Under the pieces are notes generated by a model. The model was given only the letters and a program-made list of their open reading frames with translations. It made no database searches and had not been told where the DNA came from. 19,271 nucleotides of DNA, from NCBI GenBank assembly GCA_041652555.1, contig JBAZHE010000023.1, forward strand, positions 1-19,271, in the 5' to 3' direction. Source of the stretch: JBAZHE01 sp041652555. GTDB lineage: Bacteria > Patescibacteriota > Patescibacteriia > Patescibacteriales > WJLG01. Both the position numbers and the translations under genes were made by a program. Shown here piece after piece: positions 13,778 through 19,271 of this stretch; the first letter of the stretch is position 1; each line of letters begins with the position of its first letter.

Positions 13778-15619
13778 ATGAGTAATACTAGTAAAAAAAC
13801 AAGATTGGAGCTTTTGGCGCCGGCGAAGAATTTGGAATCTGGTCGGGCGGCTATTTTGGCTGGAGCAGACGCTGTTTATATCGGCGGACCGGATTTTGGG
13901 GCGCGTTCGGCAGCTAGTAATAGCTGGGAAGATATTAAGGCTTTGGTTGATTTTGGCCATCAATATTATGCGCGTGTTTACGTGGCTTTAAATACGATTT
14001 TTTTTGATAATGAAAAAACTGCTGTGGAGGAGGCGATTAACAAGGCTTGTGAAATTAGCGTTGACGCTTTGATTATCCAGGATTTGGGGATTTTGGAAAT
14101 GGACTTGCCACCAATTCCGCTTTTTGCTTCCACACAGACAAATAATTATGATTTGGAGAGAATAAAATTTTTAGCTGAAGCTGGTTTTGAGAGAATTATT
14201 TTAGCGCGAGAGTTGTCGTTAGAGGAGATAGGTAGAATCAAAAAAGAATTAGGCGATATTGAACTAGAGTGTTTTGTTCATGGTGCACTTTGTGTTTCTT
14301 ATTCTGGTCAATGTTATTTGTCACAATATTTATCCGGTCGCTCAGCAAACCGTGGTCGTTGCATGCAAGCTTGCCGTTTACCTTTTGACTTGGTTGATGC
14401 GAATGGAAAAATTTTAGCGCAAAATAAATATTTATTGTCTCTAAAAGATTTAAATAATTCAGAAAATATTTCTGCTCTAGCTGAGGCTGGTGTCACTTCT
14501 TTTAAAATTGAGGGCAGATTGAAGGATAAAAGTTATGTTGTTAATGCTGTTGCTAGTTATCGCAAAATTTTAGATGAGTTGATTAAAAAAAATAATCACT
14601 ATATCAAATCTTCTTCCGGACGAGAGGTAATTGGTTTTACACCTGATTTAAAAAAAGGTTTTAATCGTGGGTTTACTGATTATTATTTACATGGACGAGG
14701 CGAGGAAGTTATTTCGCCTTTAAATCAGAAGTCAATTGGTCGCTTGGTTGGACGTGTAGAAAATGTTGGTCGTGGGTTTTTTACTCTGGATTGTGAGCAT
14801 GATTTGGAAAATGGTGATGGCTTGTGTTGGTTTGTAGCTGATGAGTTGACCGGTATTAATATCAATAAAGTGGAAAACGGTAATATTTATCCAGCCCGTC
14901 CGGTTGATTTGCGTGTTGGTGATGAAATTTATTGCAATCAAGATTTGTCTTTTGAAAAAGAAATAGAAAAAACAGAAAGAAAAATTGTAGTTGATTTTTA
15001 TGTTTATGAAAATGAAGATGGTTTTACCTTGCGAATTATTGATGAAGATAATAATGAAATTAAGAAAAAATTTATTGTTGAAATTCAATCCGCCAAAACT
15101 GCCGAGGCTGAGGAAATTTGGAAAAAGCAATTAAGTCGTTTGGGCGAAACAATTTTTTATGCGCGTGATTTTAAATTTGAATGGAGCGAGCCACGTTTCG
15201 CGCCGGCTTCGGTTTTAAACGATTGGCGTCGAGAATTAATTGGGGCACTTTTTGAAGAGCGTTTAAAAAAATATCCGCGTCAAAAAAGAAAATCCGTAGG
15301 AACAGGGCATTGCCCTTTTCAAATCTTAGACGGCAAGATTTTAGACTATTCATATAATATAGATAATAATTTGGCAAAGAATTTTTACGAAAAACAAGGC
15401 GCCGAAGTCAAAGAGATGGCCGTAGAAAAAACCCTTGATTGCAGAAATAAAAAATTAATGACCACTAAGCATTGTTTGAAGTATTGGTTAGGCGCATGCA
15501 ATAAAAGGGGAGATAAAAGCGAGGATTTTTCCGAGCCATTATATTTAGTCCATGGCAACAAAAAATTTCGCCTATCATTTGACTGTGATCGCTGTGAAAT
15601 GAATATCTGGAGCGAATAG
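13778..15619 (+). CDS. rlhA: Peptidase U32 family protein, RlhA-like (23S rRNA C2501 hydroxylation)
   Basis: The 613-residue protein is close in length to E. coli RlhA (YdcP). The N-terminal U32 TIM-barrel-like domain starts 'LELLAPAKNLESGRAAILAGADAVYIG'. The U32 signature with clustered cysteines is 'ECFVHGALCVSYSGQCY' to 'NRGRCMQACR' (C172, C179, C195, C199), expected to hold an iron-sulfur cluster. A C-terminal extension of the long RlhA type ends in 'MTTKHCLKYWLGAC' and 'DCDRCEMNIW'. E. coli RlhA makes 5-hydroxycytidine at 23S C2501 using prephenate; 'peptidase' is a historical label. I chose the ATG at 13778 because the longer in-frame TTG start adds 12 non-conserved residues and falls in the -35 box. 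Other long U32 proteins remain possible. No terminator follows. Confidence 0.82.
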   Translation: MSNTSKKTRLELLAPAKNLESGRAAILAGADAVYIGGPDFGARSAASNSWEDIKALVDFGHQYYARVYVALNTIFFDNEKTAVEEAINKACEISVDALIIQDLGILEMDLPPIPLFASTQTNNYDLERIKFLAEAGFERIILARELSLEEIGRIKKELGDIELECFVHGALCVSYSGQCYLSQYLSGRSANRGRCMQACRLPFDLVDANGKILAQNKYLLSLKDLNNSENISALAEAGVTSFKIEGRLKDKSYVVNAVASYRKILDELIKKNNHYIKSSSGREVIGFTPDLKKGFNRGFTDYYLHGRGEEVISPLNQKSIGRLVGRVENVGRGFFTLDCEHDLENGDGLCWFVADELTGININKVENGNIYPARPVDLRVGDEIYCNQDLSFEKEIEKTERKIVVDFYVYENEDGFTLRIIDEDNNEIKKKFIVEIQSAKTAEAEEIWKKQLSRLGETIFYARDFKFEWSEPRFAPASVLNDWRRELIGALFEERLKKYPRQKRKSVGTGHCPFQILDGKILDYSYNIDNNLAKNFYEKQGAEVKEMAVEKTLDCRNKKLMTTKHCLKYWLGACNKRGDKSEDFSEPLYLVHGNKKFRLSFDCDRCEMNIWSE

Positions 15620-15650
15620 GGGGTTATTATTCATATTTTTACTATTTTTT

Positions 15651-15671
15651 GGCAAATCATTGACTTTTGCC
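15651..15671. promoter_or_regulatory. Operator-like inverted repeat around the RRM-gene -35 box
   Basis: GGCAAA (15651-15656) and TTTGCC (15666-15671) are perfect inverted half-sites separated by 9 nt. The -35 hexamer TTGACT (15660-15665) lies within the gap. No T run follows, so a repressor or activator site is more likely than a terminator for the upstream gene. Confidence 0.4.
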
Positions 15672-15688
15672 TTGAAATAGGCTATACT
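15660..15688 (+). promoter_or_regulatory. Strong sigma70-type promoter of the RRM gene
   Basis: TTGACT (15660-15665), 17-nt spacer, TATACT (15683-15688). The predicted start near 15695 gives a leader of about 137 nt before the ATG at 15832. Confidence 0.8.
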
Positions 15689-15691
15689 TAT

Positions 15692-15754
15692 AGAGTGAGT
15701 AAAGGGACTCTAAGTTCCTAGTGGTTTCCTTATCCTCTTTAAGTGGTAAGGAAC
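15692..15754 (+). promoter_or_regulatory. Structured 5' leader of the RRM gene with competing hairpins
   Basis: AGAGT (15692-15696) can pair with ACTCT (15707-15711). TTCCTTA (15726-15732) pairs perfectly with TAAGGAA (15747-15753). GTTCC (15714-15718) can pair with GGAAC (15750-15754), which would exclude the previous stem. This is the layout of a two-state leader; function is inferred. Confidence 0.45.
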
Positions 15755-15831
15755 AAGAAAGGTCGCCTCATATTTAAAAAACAAGAATTTTTTTGAGTTT
15801 ATCAAATAAGTTCTTAAGTGAAAAGAAAAAA

Positions 15832-16143
15832 ATGGGAAAGAAATTATACGTCGGAAATTTGTCCTACACCACCAATGAAGCCTCTTTAAAAGAAGCTTTT
15901 GGTTCTGTCGGTTCTGTTGAATCGGCTATGGTGATCATGGATAAAATGACCGGCCGTTCCAAAGGTTTCGGTTTCGTAGAAATGGCTTCTGATGAAGAAG
16001 CTGCCAACGCTGTTGCCGCTATTGACGGCAAAGAAATTGACGGTCGCGCCGTCCGCGTTAGCGAAGCTAGACCTATGGAAGAACGTCCTCGCCGCAGTTT
16101 TGACCGCAATGATGGCGGTTCTAACGGTGGTTGGAGAAACTAA
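15832..16143 (+). CDS. Single-RRM RNA-binding protein
   Basis: This 103-residue protein resembles the cyanobacterial Rbp family. One RNA recognition motif spans residues 2-81: RNP2 is 'LYVGNL' (4-9) and RNP1 is 'KGFGFVEM' (43-50), both with the aromatic residues that stack on RNA bases. A short Arg/Gly-rich tail ('RPRRSFDRNDGGSNGGWRN') follows, as in many bacterial and plant glycine-rich RNA-binding proteins. It probably binds single-stranded RNA as a chaperone or post-transcriptional regulator, by analogy with cold-responsive Rbp proteins. The ATG at 15832 fits the RRM start exactly; an in-frame TTG at 15793 would add 13 non-conserved residues. G+C and codon use look higher than in the neighbours, consistent with high expression. 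It has a strong promoter, a long folded leader and its own terminator, so it is monocistronic. Confidence 0.92.
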   Translation: MGKKLYVGNLSYTTNEASLKEAFGSVGSVESAMVIMDKMTGRSKGFGFVEMASDEEAANAVAAIDGKEIDGRAVRVSEARPMEERPRRSFDRNDGGSNGGWRN

Positions 16144-16174
16144 TATCATTTTGAATAATTTGATATAAAACATG

Positions 16175-16202
16175 AAGCCCTTTAATTAGGGCTTTTTGTT
16201 TC
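16175..16202 (+). terminator. Intrinsic terminator of the RRM gene
   Basis: AAGCCCT (16175-16181) pairs with AGGGCTT (16188-16194) across a 6-nt loop, followed by TTTGTTT. A weaker AT-rich hairpin (16143-16148 with 16161-16166) precedes it. Confidence 0.85.
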
Positions 16203-16211
16203 TAGAAAATG

Positions 16212-16220
16212 TGCTAATAT
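16212..16220 (+). promoter_or_regulatory. Extended -10 of the RluF-like gene, predicting a leaderless mRNA
   Basis: TGC followed by TAATAT (16215-16220), then 8 nt to the ATG at 16229. The -35 is poor (T-rich tail of the preceding terminator). Confidence 0.5.
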
Positions 16221-16228
16221 AGTTTTAT

Positions 16229-16933
16229 ATGGAAAAAATAAATTACCCAGTTATTATCAATAAATATTTAGCTCTGAAAAAAATTTCCAGTCGCAAAGAA
16301 GCGGATCGTCTTTTGAAGTCCCAAAAAATAAAAATTAACGACCGACTAGCCGAACCTGGACAAATGGTTTACGAAAAAGACAAGGTCAAAGTTGATTATC
16401 GAAAAAATTTTGTTTACTTGGCTTTTTATAAACCGCGTGGAGTTATCACTCATAGTCCGCAAAATAACGAGAAAAGTATTGAAGATGTTATGCGTTTTCC
16501 GGAAAAAGTTTTTCCAATCGGTCGCTTAGACAAGGACTCTTTCGGTTTAATAATTTTGACCAATGACGGAAGAATTACGGACAAGATGCTTAATCCTGAT
16601 TTTTATCATGAGAAGGAATATGAAGTGGAAACTATGCGAATATTTGGCGCTGATTTTTTAAAAAAAATATCTTCCGGCGTGGAGCTGGATGACGGTTTTA
16701 TAACCAGAAGATGTCAAGTTAAAAAATTAAAAGATTATAAATTTTCCATAATTTTAACCGAGGGGAAAAAGCATCAAATTCGCCGAATGTGCGAAGCCTT
16801 AGGTGAACGAGTATCACATTTGAAACGCGTGCGGATTATGAATATCAACCTCGGCCTTTTGCATCCTGGCGAATATCGCCAGTTAGCCGGCACAGAATTA
16901 AAAACTTTTTTAGGAAATTTAGACTTAGTTTGA
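16229..16933 (+). CDS. rluF: RsuA/RluB/RluF-family pseudouridine synthase, RluF-like
   Basis: The 234-residue protein converts a uridine in 23S rRNA to pseudouridine (U2604 for E. coli RluF). An N-terminal S4 RNA-binding domain (about 8-55, 'INKYLALKKISSRKEADRLLKSQKIKIN') precedes the catalytic domain: 'YLAFYKPRGVITHS' (63-76), the catalytic-aspartate motif 'PIGRLDKDSFGLIILTNDG' (96-114, D101) and 'LTEGKKHQIRRMCEALG'. The 'GRLDKDS.GL' form is typical of RluF, whereas RsuA and RluB differ there, so I favour RluF. A specificity switch within the family cannot be excluded. The stop codon overlaps the -35 box of the next gene's promoter. Confidence 0.85.
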   Translation: MEKINYPVIINKYLALKKISSRKEADRLLKSQKIKINDRLAEPGQMVYEKDKVKVDYRKNFVYLAFYKPRGVITHSPQNNEKSIEDVMRFPEKVFPIGRLDKDSFGLIILTNDGRITDKMLNPDFYHEKEYEVETMRIFGADFLKKISSGVELDDGFITRRCQVKKLKDYKFSIILTEGKKHQIRRMCEALGERVSHLKRVRIMNINLGLLHPGEYRQLAGTELKTFLGNLDLV

Positions 16934-16958
16934 CATAAGTGTTTTTCCGTGATAACTT
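16930..16958 (+). promoter_or_regulatory. Promoter of the ABC-F gene
   Basis: A perfect TTGACA (16930-16935) overlaps the RluF-like stop codon; the 17-nt spacer ends in an extended TGA, followed by TAACTT (16953-16958). Predicted start near 16965. Confidence 0.65.
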
Positions 16959-16970
16959 AAATTAAGTAAG

Positions 16971-16997
16971 TCCGTCCCCGGGGCGGATATTTTTTTC
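16971..16997 (+). terminator. GC-rich hairpin plus T run just before the ABC-F gene
   Basis: TCCGTCC (16971-16977) pairs with GGCGGA (16982-16987) with one bulged T, followed by TATTTTTTT. It may terminate the RluF-like transcript, or attenuate the ABC-F mRNA because it lies downstream of that gene's predicted start. Confidence 0.55.
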
Positions 16998-17003
16998 AAA
17001 AAT

Positions 17004-18455
17004 ATGGCCGAACAAACAATTTTGAGTTTTGATGAAGTAAGTTTTGAATATAAAGAGAAAAAACCGATTCTGGATTCGGTTTCTTTTGGTGTGCGTCAAG
17101 GAGCAAAAATAACCCTAATGGGGCAAAATGGCGCCGGCAAAAGCACGATTTTTTCTTTAATAAAAGGGGAGACCAAGCCGAAAGAAGGGCGCGTTTCCAT
17201 AACAAATAATGCCACTATCGCCACGGCTAGCCAAGTAATGGCGCGTGAATATTTTGATTTAAATATTGAAGAGTATTTTTGCAAAGCTTTTGAAATGGTG
17301 CCGGTCAATATTAAGAGCCAGATTGCCAAAGCCCTAGATGCTGTTAATTTGGATATTCCAACTAATCGTCGGGTTGGTGATTTGTCTGGTGGACAGCAAG
17401 CGCGCTTGCTTTTAGCTTTTGCCTTGATTCAAAATCCTGATATTCTTTTGTTGGATGAGCCGACAAATAATTTAGATTCAGACGGTATTAATCATTTAAT
17501 CACTTTTCTTTTGTCTTACGAAAAAACTGTAATTGTTATTTCTCATGACGCTGATTTTTTAAATATTTTCACTGAAGGAGTTCTTTATTTAGATGTTTTT
17601 ACCAAAAAAGTAGAAAATTATGTTGGCAATTATTATGATGTGATTGAAGAAATCAGTAAGCGGATTGAAAGAGAGGTTATGAAAAACGCGCAATTAGAAA
17701 AAACCATCAAAGACCGCAAGGAGAAAGTGAATTTTTTTGCTAACAAAGGCGGTAAGATGCGTAAATTAGCCAAGAAAATGCGTGAACAAACTGAAGAAAT
17801 GGAAGAAGAAAAAGTTGATATCAGACGTGAGGACAAAACTATTCGTCCTTTTGATATCCCAGCCCAAAATCTTTCCGGTGATGTTGTAAATATTAGCTCT
17901 GTTAAAGTCATAGAAAATCACGAACCGGTTTTGAAAAAAGTTGGAAAAGATTTGCGCAAAAATTCTCACCTTTTGGTTTCCGGCCCTAACGGCATCGGCA
18001 AAAGCACTTTTTTACGCGGTCTTGTTTCCGGAAAATATGAAGGCGTAAAAATCGCTCCTGACACTCGGCTTGGTTATTATAGTCAAGATTTTTCCAATCT
18101 TGATTTTGATCAAACTGTTTTTGAATCTCTGAAAAGCGCGATGGATTTAGAGGACGATGAGCAAAAATTACGCTCCGTGGCCGCCGGGTTTTTAATTACC
18201 GGAGAACTGATGGGACATAAAGTTTCTGATTTATCAGAAGGCCAAAAGGGTCTTTTAGCTTTTGCACGCCTCACTTTAATGCAACCCGGACTTTTGATTT
18301 TAGACGAGCCGACTAATCATATAAATTTTCGTCATTTACCAGTAATCGCTGAAGCGATAAATAATTTTGAAGGCACAATGATTATGGTTTCGCATATGGA
18401 AGAATTTGTAAAACAAATAAAATTTGACGAGTATCTGGATTTAGGGAAAATTTAG
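17004..18455 (+). CDS. ABC-F family ATPase (ribosome-associated type)
   Basis: The 483-residue protein has two ABC domains and no membrane segment, which places it in the ABC-F translation-factor/ribosome-protection family. Domain 1: Walker A 'GQNGAGKST' (40-48), signature 'LSGGQ' (127-131), Walker B 'LLLDEPTNNLD' (148-158), switch His H181. The linker (about 205-285) is charged and helical, containing 'KRIEREVMKNAQLEKTIKDRKE', the inter-domain P-site tRNA-interaction motif region. Domain 2: Walker A 'GPNGIGKST' (327-335), signature 'LSEGQ' (410-414), Walker B 'LLILDEPTNHIN' (430-441), where the usual D-loop Asp is Asn. At 483 residues it is shorter than Uup or EttA. Whether it is a housekeeping factor or an antibiotic-resistance factor cannot be told from the sequence. 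Confidence 0.9.
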   Translation: MAEQTILSFDEVSFEYKEKKPILDSVSFGVRQGAKITLMGQNGAGKSTIFSLIKGETKPKEGRVSITNNATIATASQVMAREYFDLNIEEYFCKAFEMVPVNIKSQIAKALDAVNLDIPTNRRVGDLSGGQQARLLLAFALIQNPDILLLDEPTNNLDSDGINHLITFLLSYEKTVIVISHDADFLNIFTEGVLYLDVFTKKVENYVGNYYDVIEEISKRIEREVMKNAQLEKTIKDRKEKVNFFANKGGKMRKLAKKMREQTEEMEEEKVDIRREDKTIRPFDIPAQNLSGDVVNISSVKVIENHEPVLKKVGKDLRKNSHLLVSGPNGIGKSTFLRGLVSGKYEGVKIAPDTRLGYYSQDFSNLDFDQTVFESLKSAMDLEDDEQKLRSVAAGFLITGELMGHKVSDLSEGQKGLLAFARLTLMQPGLLILDEPTNHINFRHLPVIAEAINNFEGTMIMVSHMEEFVKQIKFDEYLDLGKI

Positions 18456-18487
18456 CAAGGCAATAAAAAAAGAATTAAAACCACAGG

Positions 18488-18518
18488 AACAGGGTATTGT
18501 CCTGTTTTTTGTTTTTTT
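18488..18518 (+). terminator. Intrinsic terminator of the ABC-F gene
   Basis: AACAGG (18488-18493) pairs with CCTGTT (18501-18506), followed by a long T-rich run. Confidence 0.8.
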
Positions 18519-18525
18519 AGAACAA

Positions 18526-18534
18526 TGTTATACT
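18526..18534 (+). promoter_or_regulatory. Possible orphan extended -10 promoter
   Basis: TGT plus TATACT (18526-18534) lies about 155 nt upstream of the AAA ATPase, with T-rich TTTTTG (18506-18511) 17 nt upstream as a poor -35. Only a 13-codon ORF (18556-18597) follows. Confidence 0.3.
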
Positions 18535-18653
18535 GAAAATAGTAAGAATAAAAACATGGGGAGAGTAATAATTGGGATATTAAGAATCGTTTTGTGAGTT
18601 GAGTTGGTTGGGTATTAAAATTATCCCACAGTTTATTATAATATTTAAAAGTC

Positions 18654-18681
18654 TTGACTTTTGCATATTATAGTATATAAT
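18654..18681 (+). promoter_or_regulatory. Promoter of the AAA ATPase gene, predicting a leaderless mRNA
   Basis: TTGACT (18654-18659), 16-nt spacer, perfect TATAAT (18676-18681), then only 8 nt to the ATG at 18690. Confidence 0.75.
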
Positions 18682-18689
18682 AGTCATAT

Positions 18690-19271
18690 ATGGATAGACA
18701 GCAACAAAATAAAATAATCAAGGATTTGGCTAAAAAAATCGTTTTTTTGGTCGGTCCTAGACAGGTCGGTAAGACTTGGCTAGCCAAAGAAATCGGCAAG
18801 CAATTCAAAAGAACTGTTTATCTTAGCTATGACCGGATTGAAGATCGTGAAATAATTAAAAATGAACAGTGGCCGGAAGAAACGGAATTGTTGATTTTAG
18901 ATGAATTGCACAAGATGAAAGGCTGGAAAAATTACCTAAAAGGGGTTTTTGACACTAAGTTTGAACACTTAAAAATATTAGTGACTGGTAGCGCGTGCTT
19001 GGAAACTTTTCGCCAAACTGGAGATTCTTTGGCCGGCCGGTTTTTCGTTCATCGTTTATTGCCTTTTTCAATGGCGGAATTAAAAAATGAAAAAAAGCCG
19101 GTCAAGATTGATAAATTTTTGGAGAGAGGAGGTTTTCCTGAGCCGTTTTTATCTGAGGATGCGGTTGATGCTGATCGTTGGCGAAGCCAATATGTTGACG
19201 GGCTGATTCGCACTGATATTCTTGATTTTGAAAAGATTCACGATTTCAAAGCTATTAAATTAGTTTTTGAA
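18690..19271 (+). CDS. AAA_14/DUF4143-type ATPase, 3'-truncated by the window edge
   Basis: 194 residues are visible and the frame runs off the window. The N-terminal P-loop domain has Walker A 'GPRQVGKT' (22-29), Walker B 'LLILDELHKM' (68-77) and a sensor-like 'LVTGSACL' (97-104). The following 'LAGRFFVHRLLPFSMAEL' and 'LERGGFPEPFL' are hallmarks of the AAA_14 proteins that carry a C-terminal DUF4143 domain, which would lie mostly outside the window. These ATPases are common and multi-copy in CPR and many anaerobes; their function is unknown. The ATG at 18690 is set by the promoter directly before it, which leaves essentially no leader. Confidence 0.88.
   Translation, partial: MDRQQQNKIIKDLAKKIVFLVGPRQVGKTWLAKEIGKQFKRTVYLSYDRIEDREIIKNEQWPEETELLILDELHKMKGWKNYLKGVFDTKFEHLKILVTGSACLETFRQTGDSLAGRFFVHRLLPFSMAELKNEKKPVKIDKFLERGGFPEPFLSEDAVDADRWRSQYVDGLIRTDILDFEKIHDFKAIKLVFE

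Noticed and set aside
14732..15130. Minus-strand 132-codon ORF rich in Phe, Ile and Asn
   Set aside because: Antisense shadow of the AT-rich RlhA-like coding region, whose protein is clearly conserved on the plus strand.
15793..15831. TTG start extending the RRM protein by 13 residues
   Set aside because: The RRM fold begins at MGKKLYVGN; the extra residues are not seen in such proteins.
18556..18597. 13-codon ORF starting ATGGGGAGA
   Set aside because: Too short, no neighbour relation or coding signal that would separate it from chance.

Overview
The window is AT-rich bacterial DNA, and its gene content points to a member of the Candidate Phyla Radiation (Patescibacteria, Parcubacteria-like). 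The evidence is short intergenic gaps, almost no recognisable Shine-Dalgarno sequences, GreA and GT4/GH130/HAD families typical of that group, and a C-terminal helical-repeat domain I associate with CPR surface proteins. UGA is used as a genuine stop (for example at the ends of the GH130 and RluF-like genes), so this is standard bacterial code and not the UGA=Gly code of Gracilibacteria/Absconditabacteria. The lineage call is inference.

Layout. 1-1150: 3' part of a secreted DUF3494 (ice-binding fold) protein with a Pro/Thr/Ala linker and C-terminal helical repeats. 1376-5476 (minus strand): a three-gene carbohydrate operon read in the order phosphomannomutase-like HAD enzyme, GH130 mannoside phosphorylase/hydrolase family protein, and a GT4 glycosyltransferase fused to an (alpha/alpha)6-like domain. 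The last two overlap by ATGA. 5728-8263: a second DUF3494 protein with a signal peptide, two DUF11 repeats and an LPNTG sorting signal, followed directly by a sortase. 8339-12625: a SpoU rRNA methyltransferase overlapping a COG2509 flavoprotein, then a DUF1003 membrane protein, a 54-residue membrane miniprotein and an HI0933/BaiN-type flavoprotein. 12654-13681 (minus): greA and a coiled-coil protein, separated by a 163-bp inverted-repeat element. 13778-18455: RlhA-like U32 protein, an RRM RNA-binding protein with a long structured leader, an RluF-like pseudouridine synthase and an ABC-F ATPase. 18690-19271: 5' part of an AAA_14/DUF4143-type ATPase cut by the window end.

Themes. (1) Cell surface: two DUF3494 proteins flank the sugar operon, and one carries its own sortase. 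(2) A compact putative mannose-polymer module with an activating mutase-like enzyme, a transferase and a phosphorylase-family enzyme. (3) Ribosome care: three rRNA-modification families, an ABC-F protein and an RRM protein. (4) Expression signals: four genes (10741, 13778, 16229, 18690) have a -10 box ending only 7-8 nt before the ATG, so their mRNAs should be leaderless. Other genes have strong promoters with structured leaders. No tRNA, rRNA, CRISPR array, transposase or phage gene is visible, and no gene-free stretch exceeds 300 bases.
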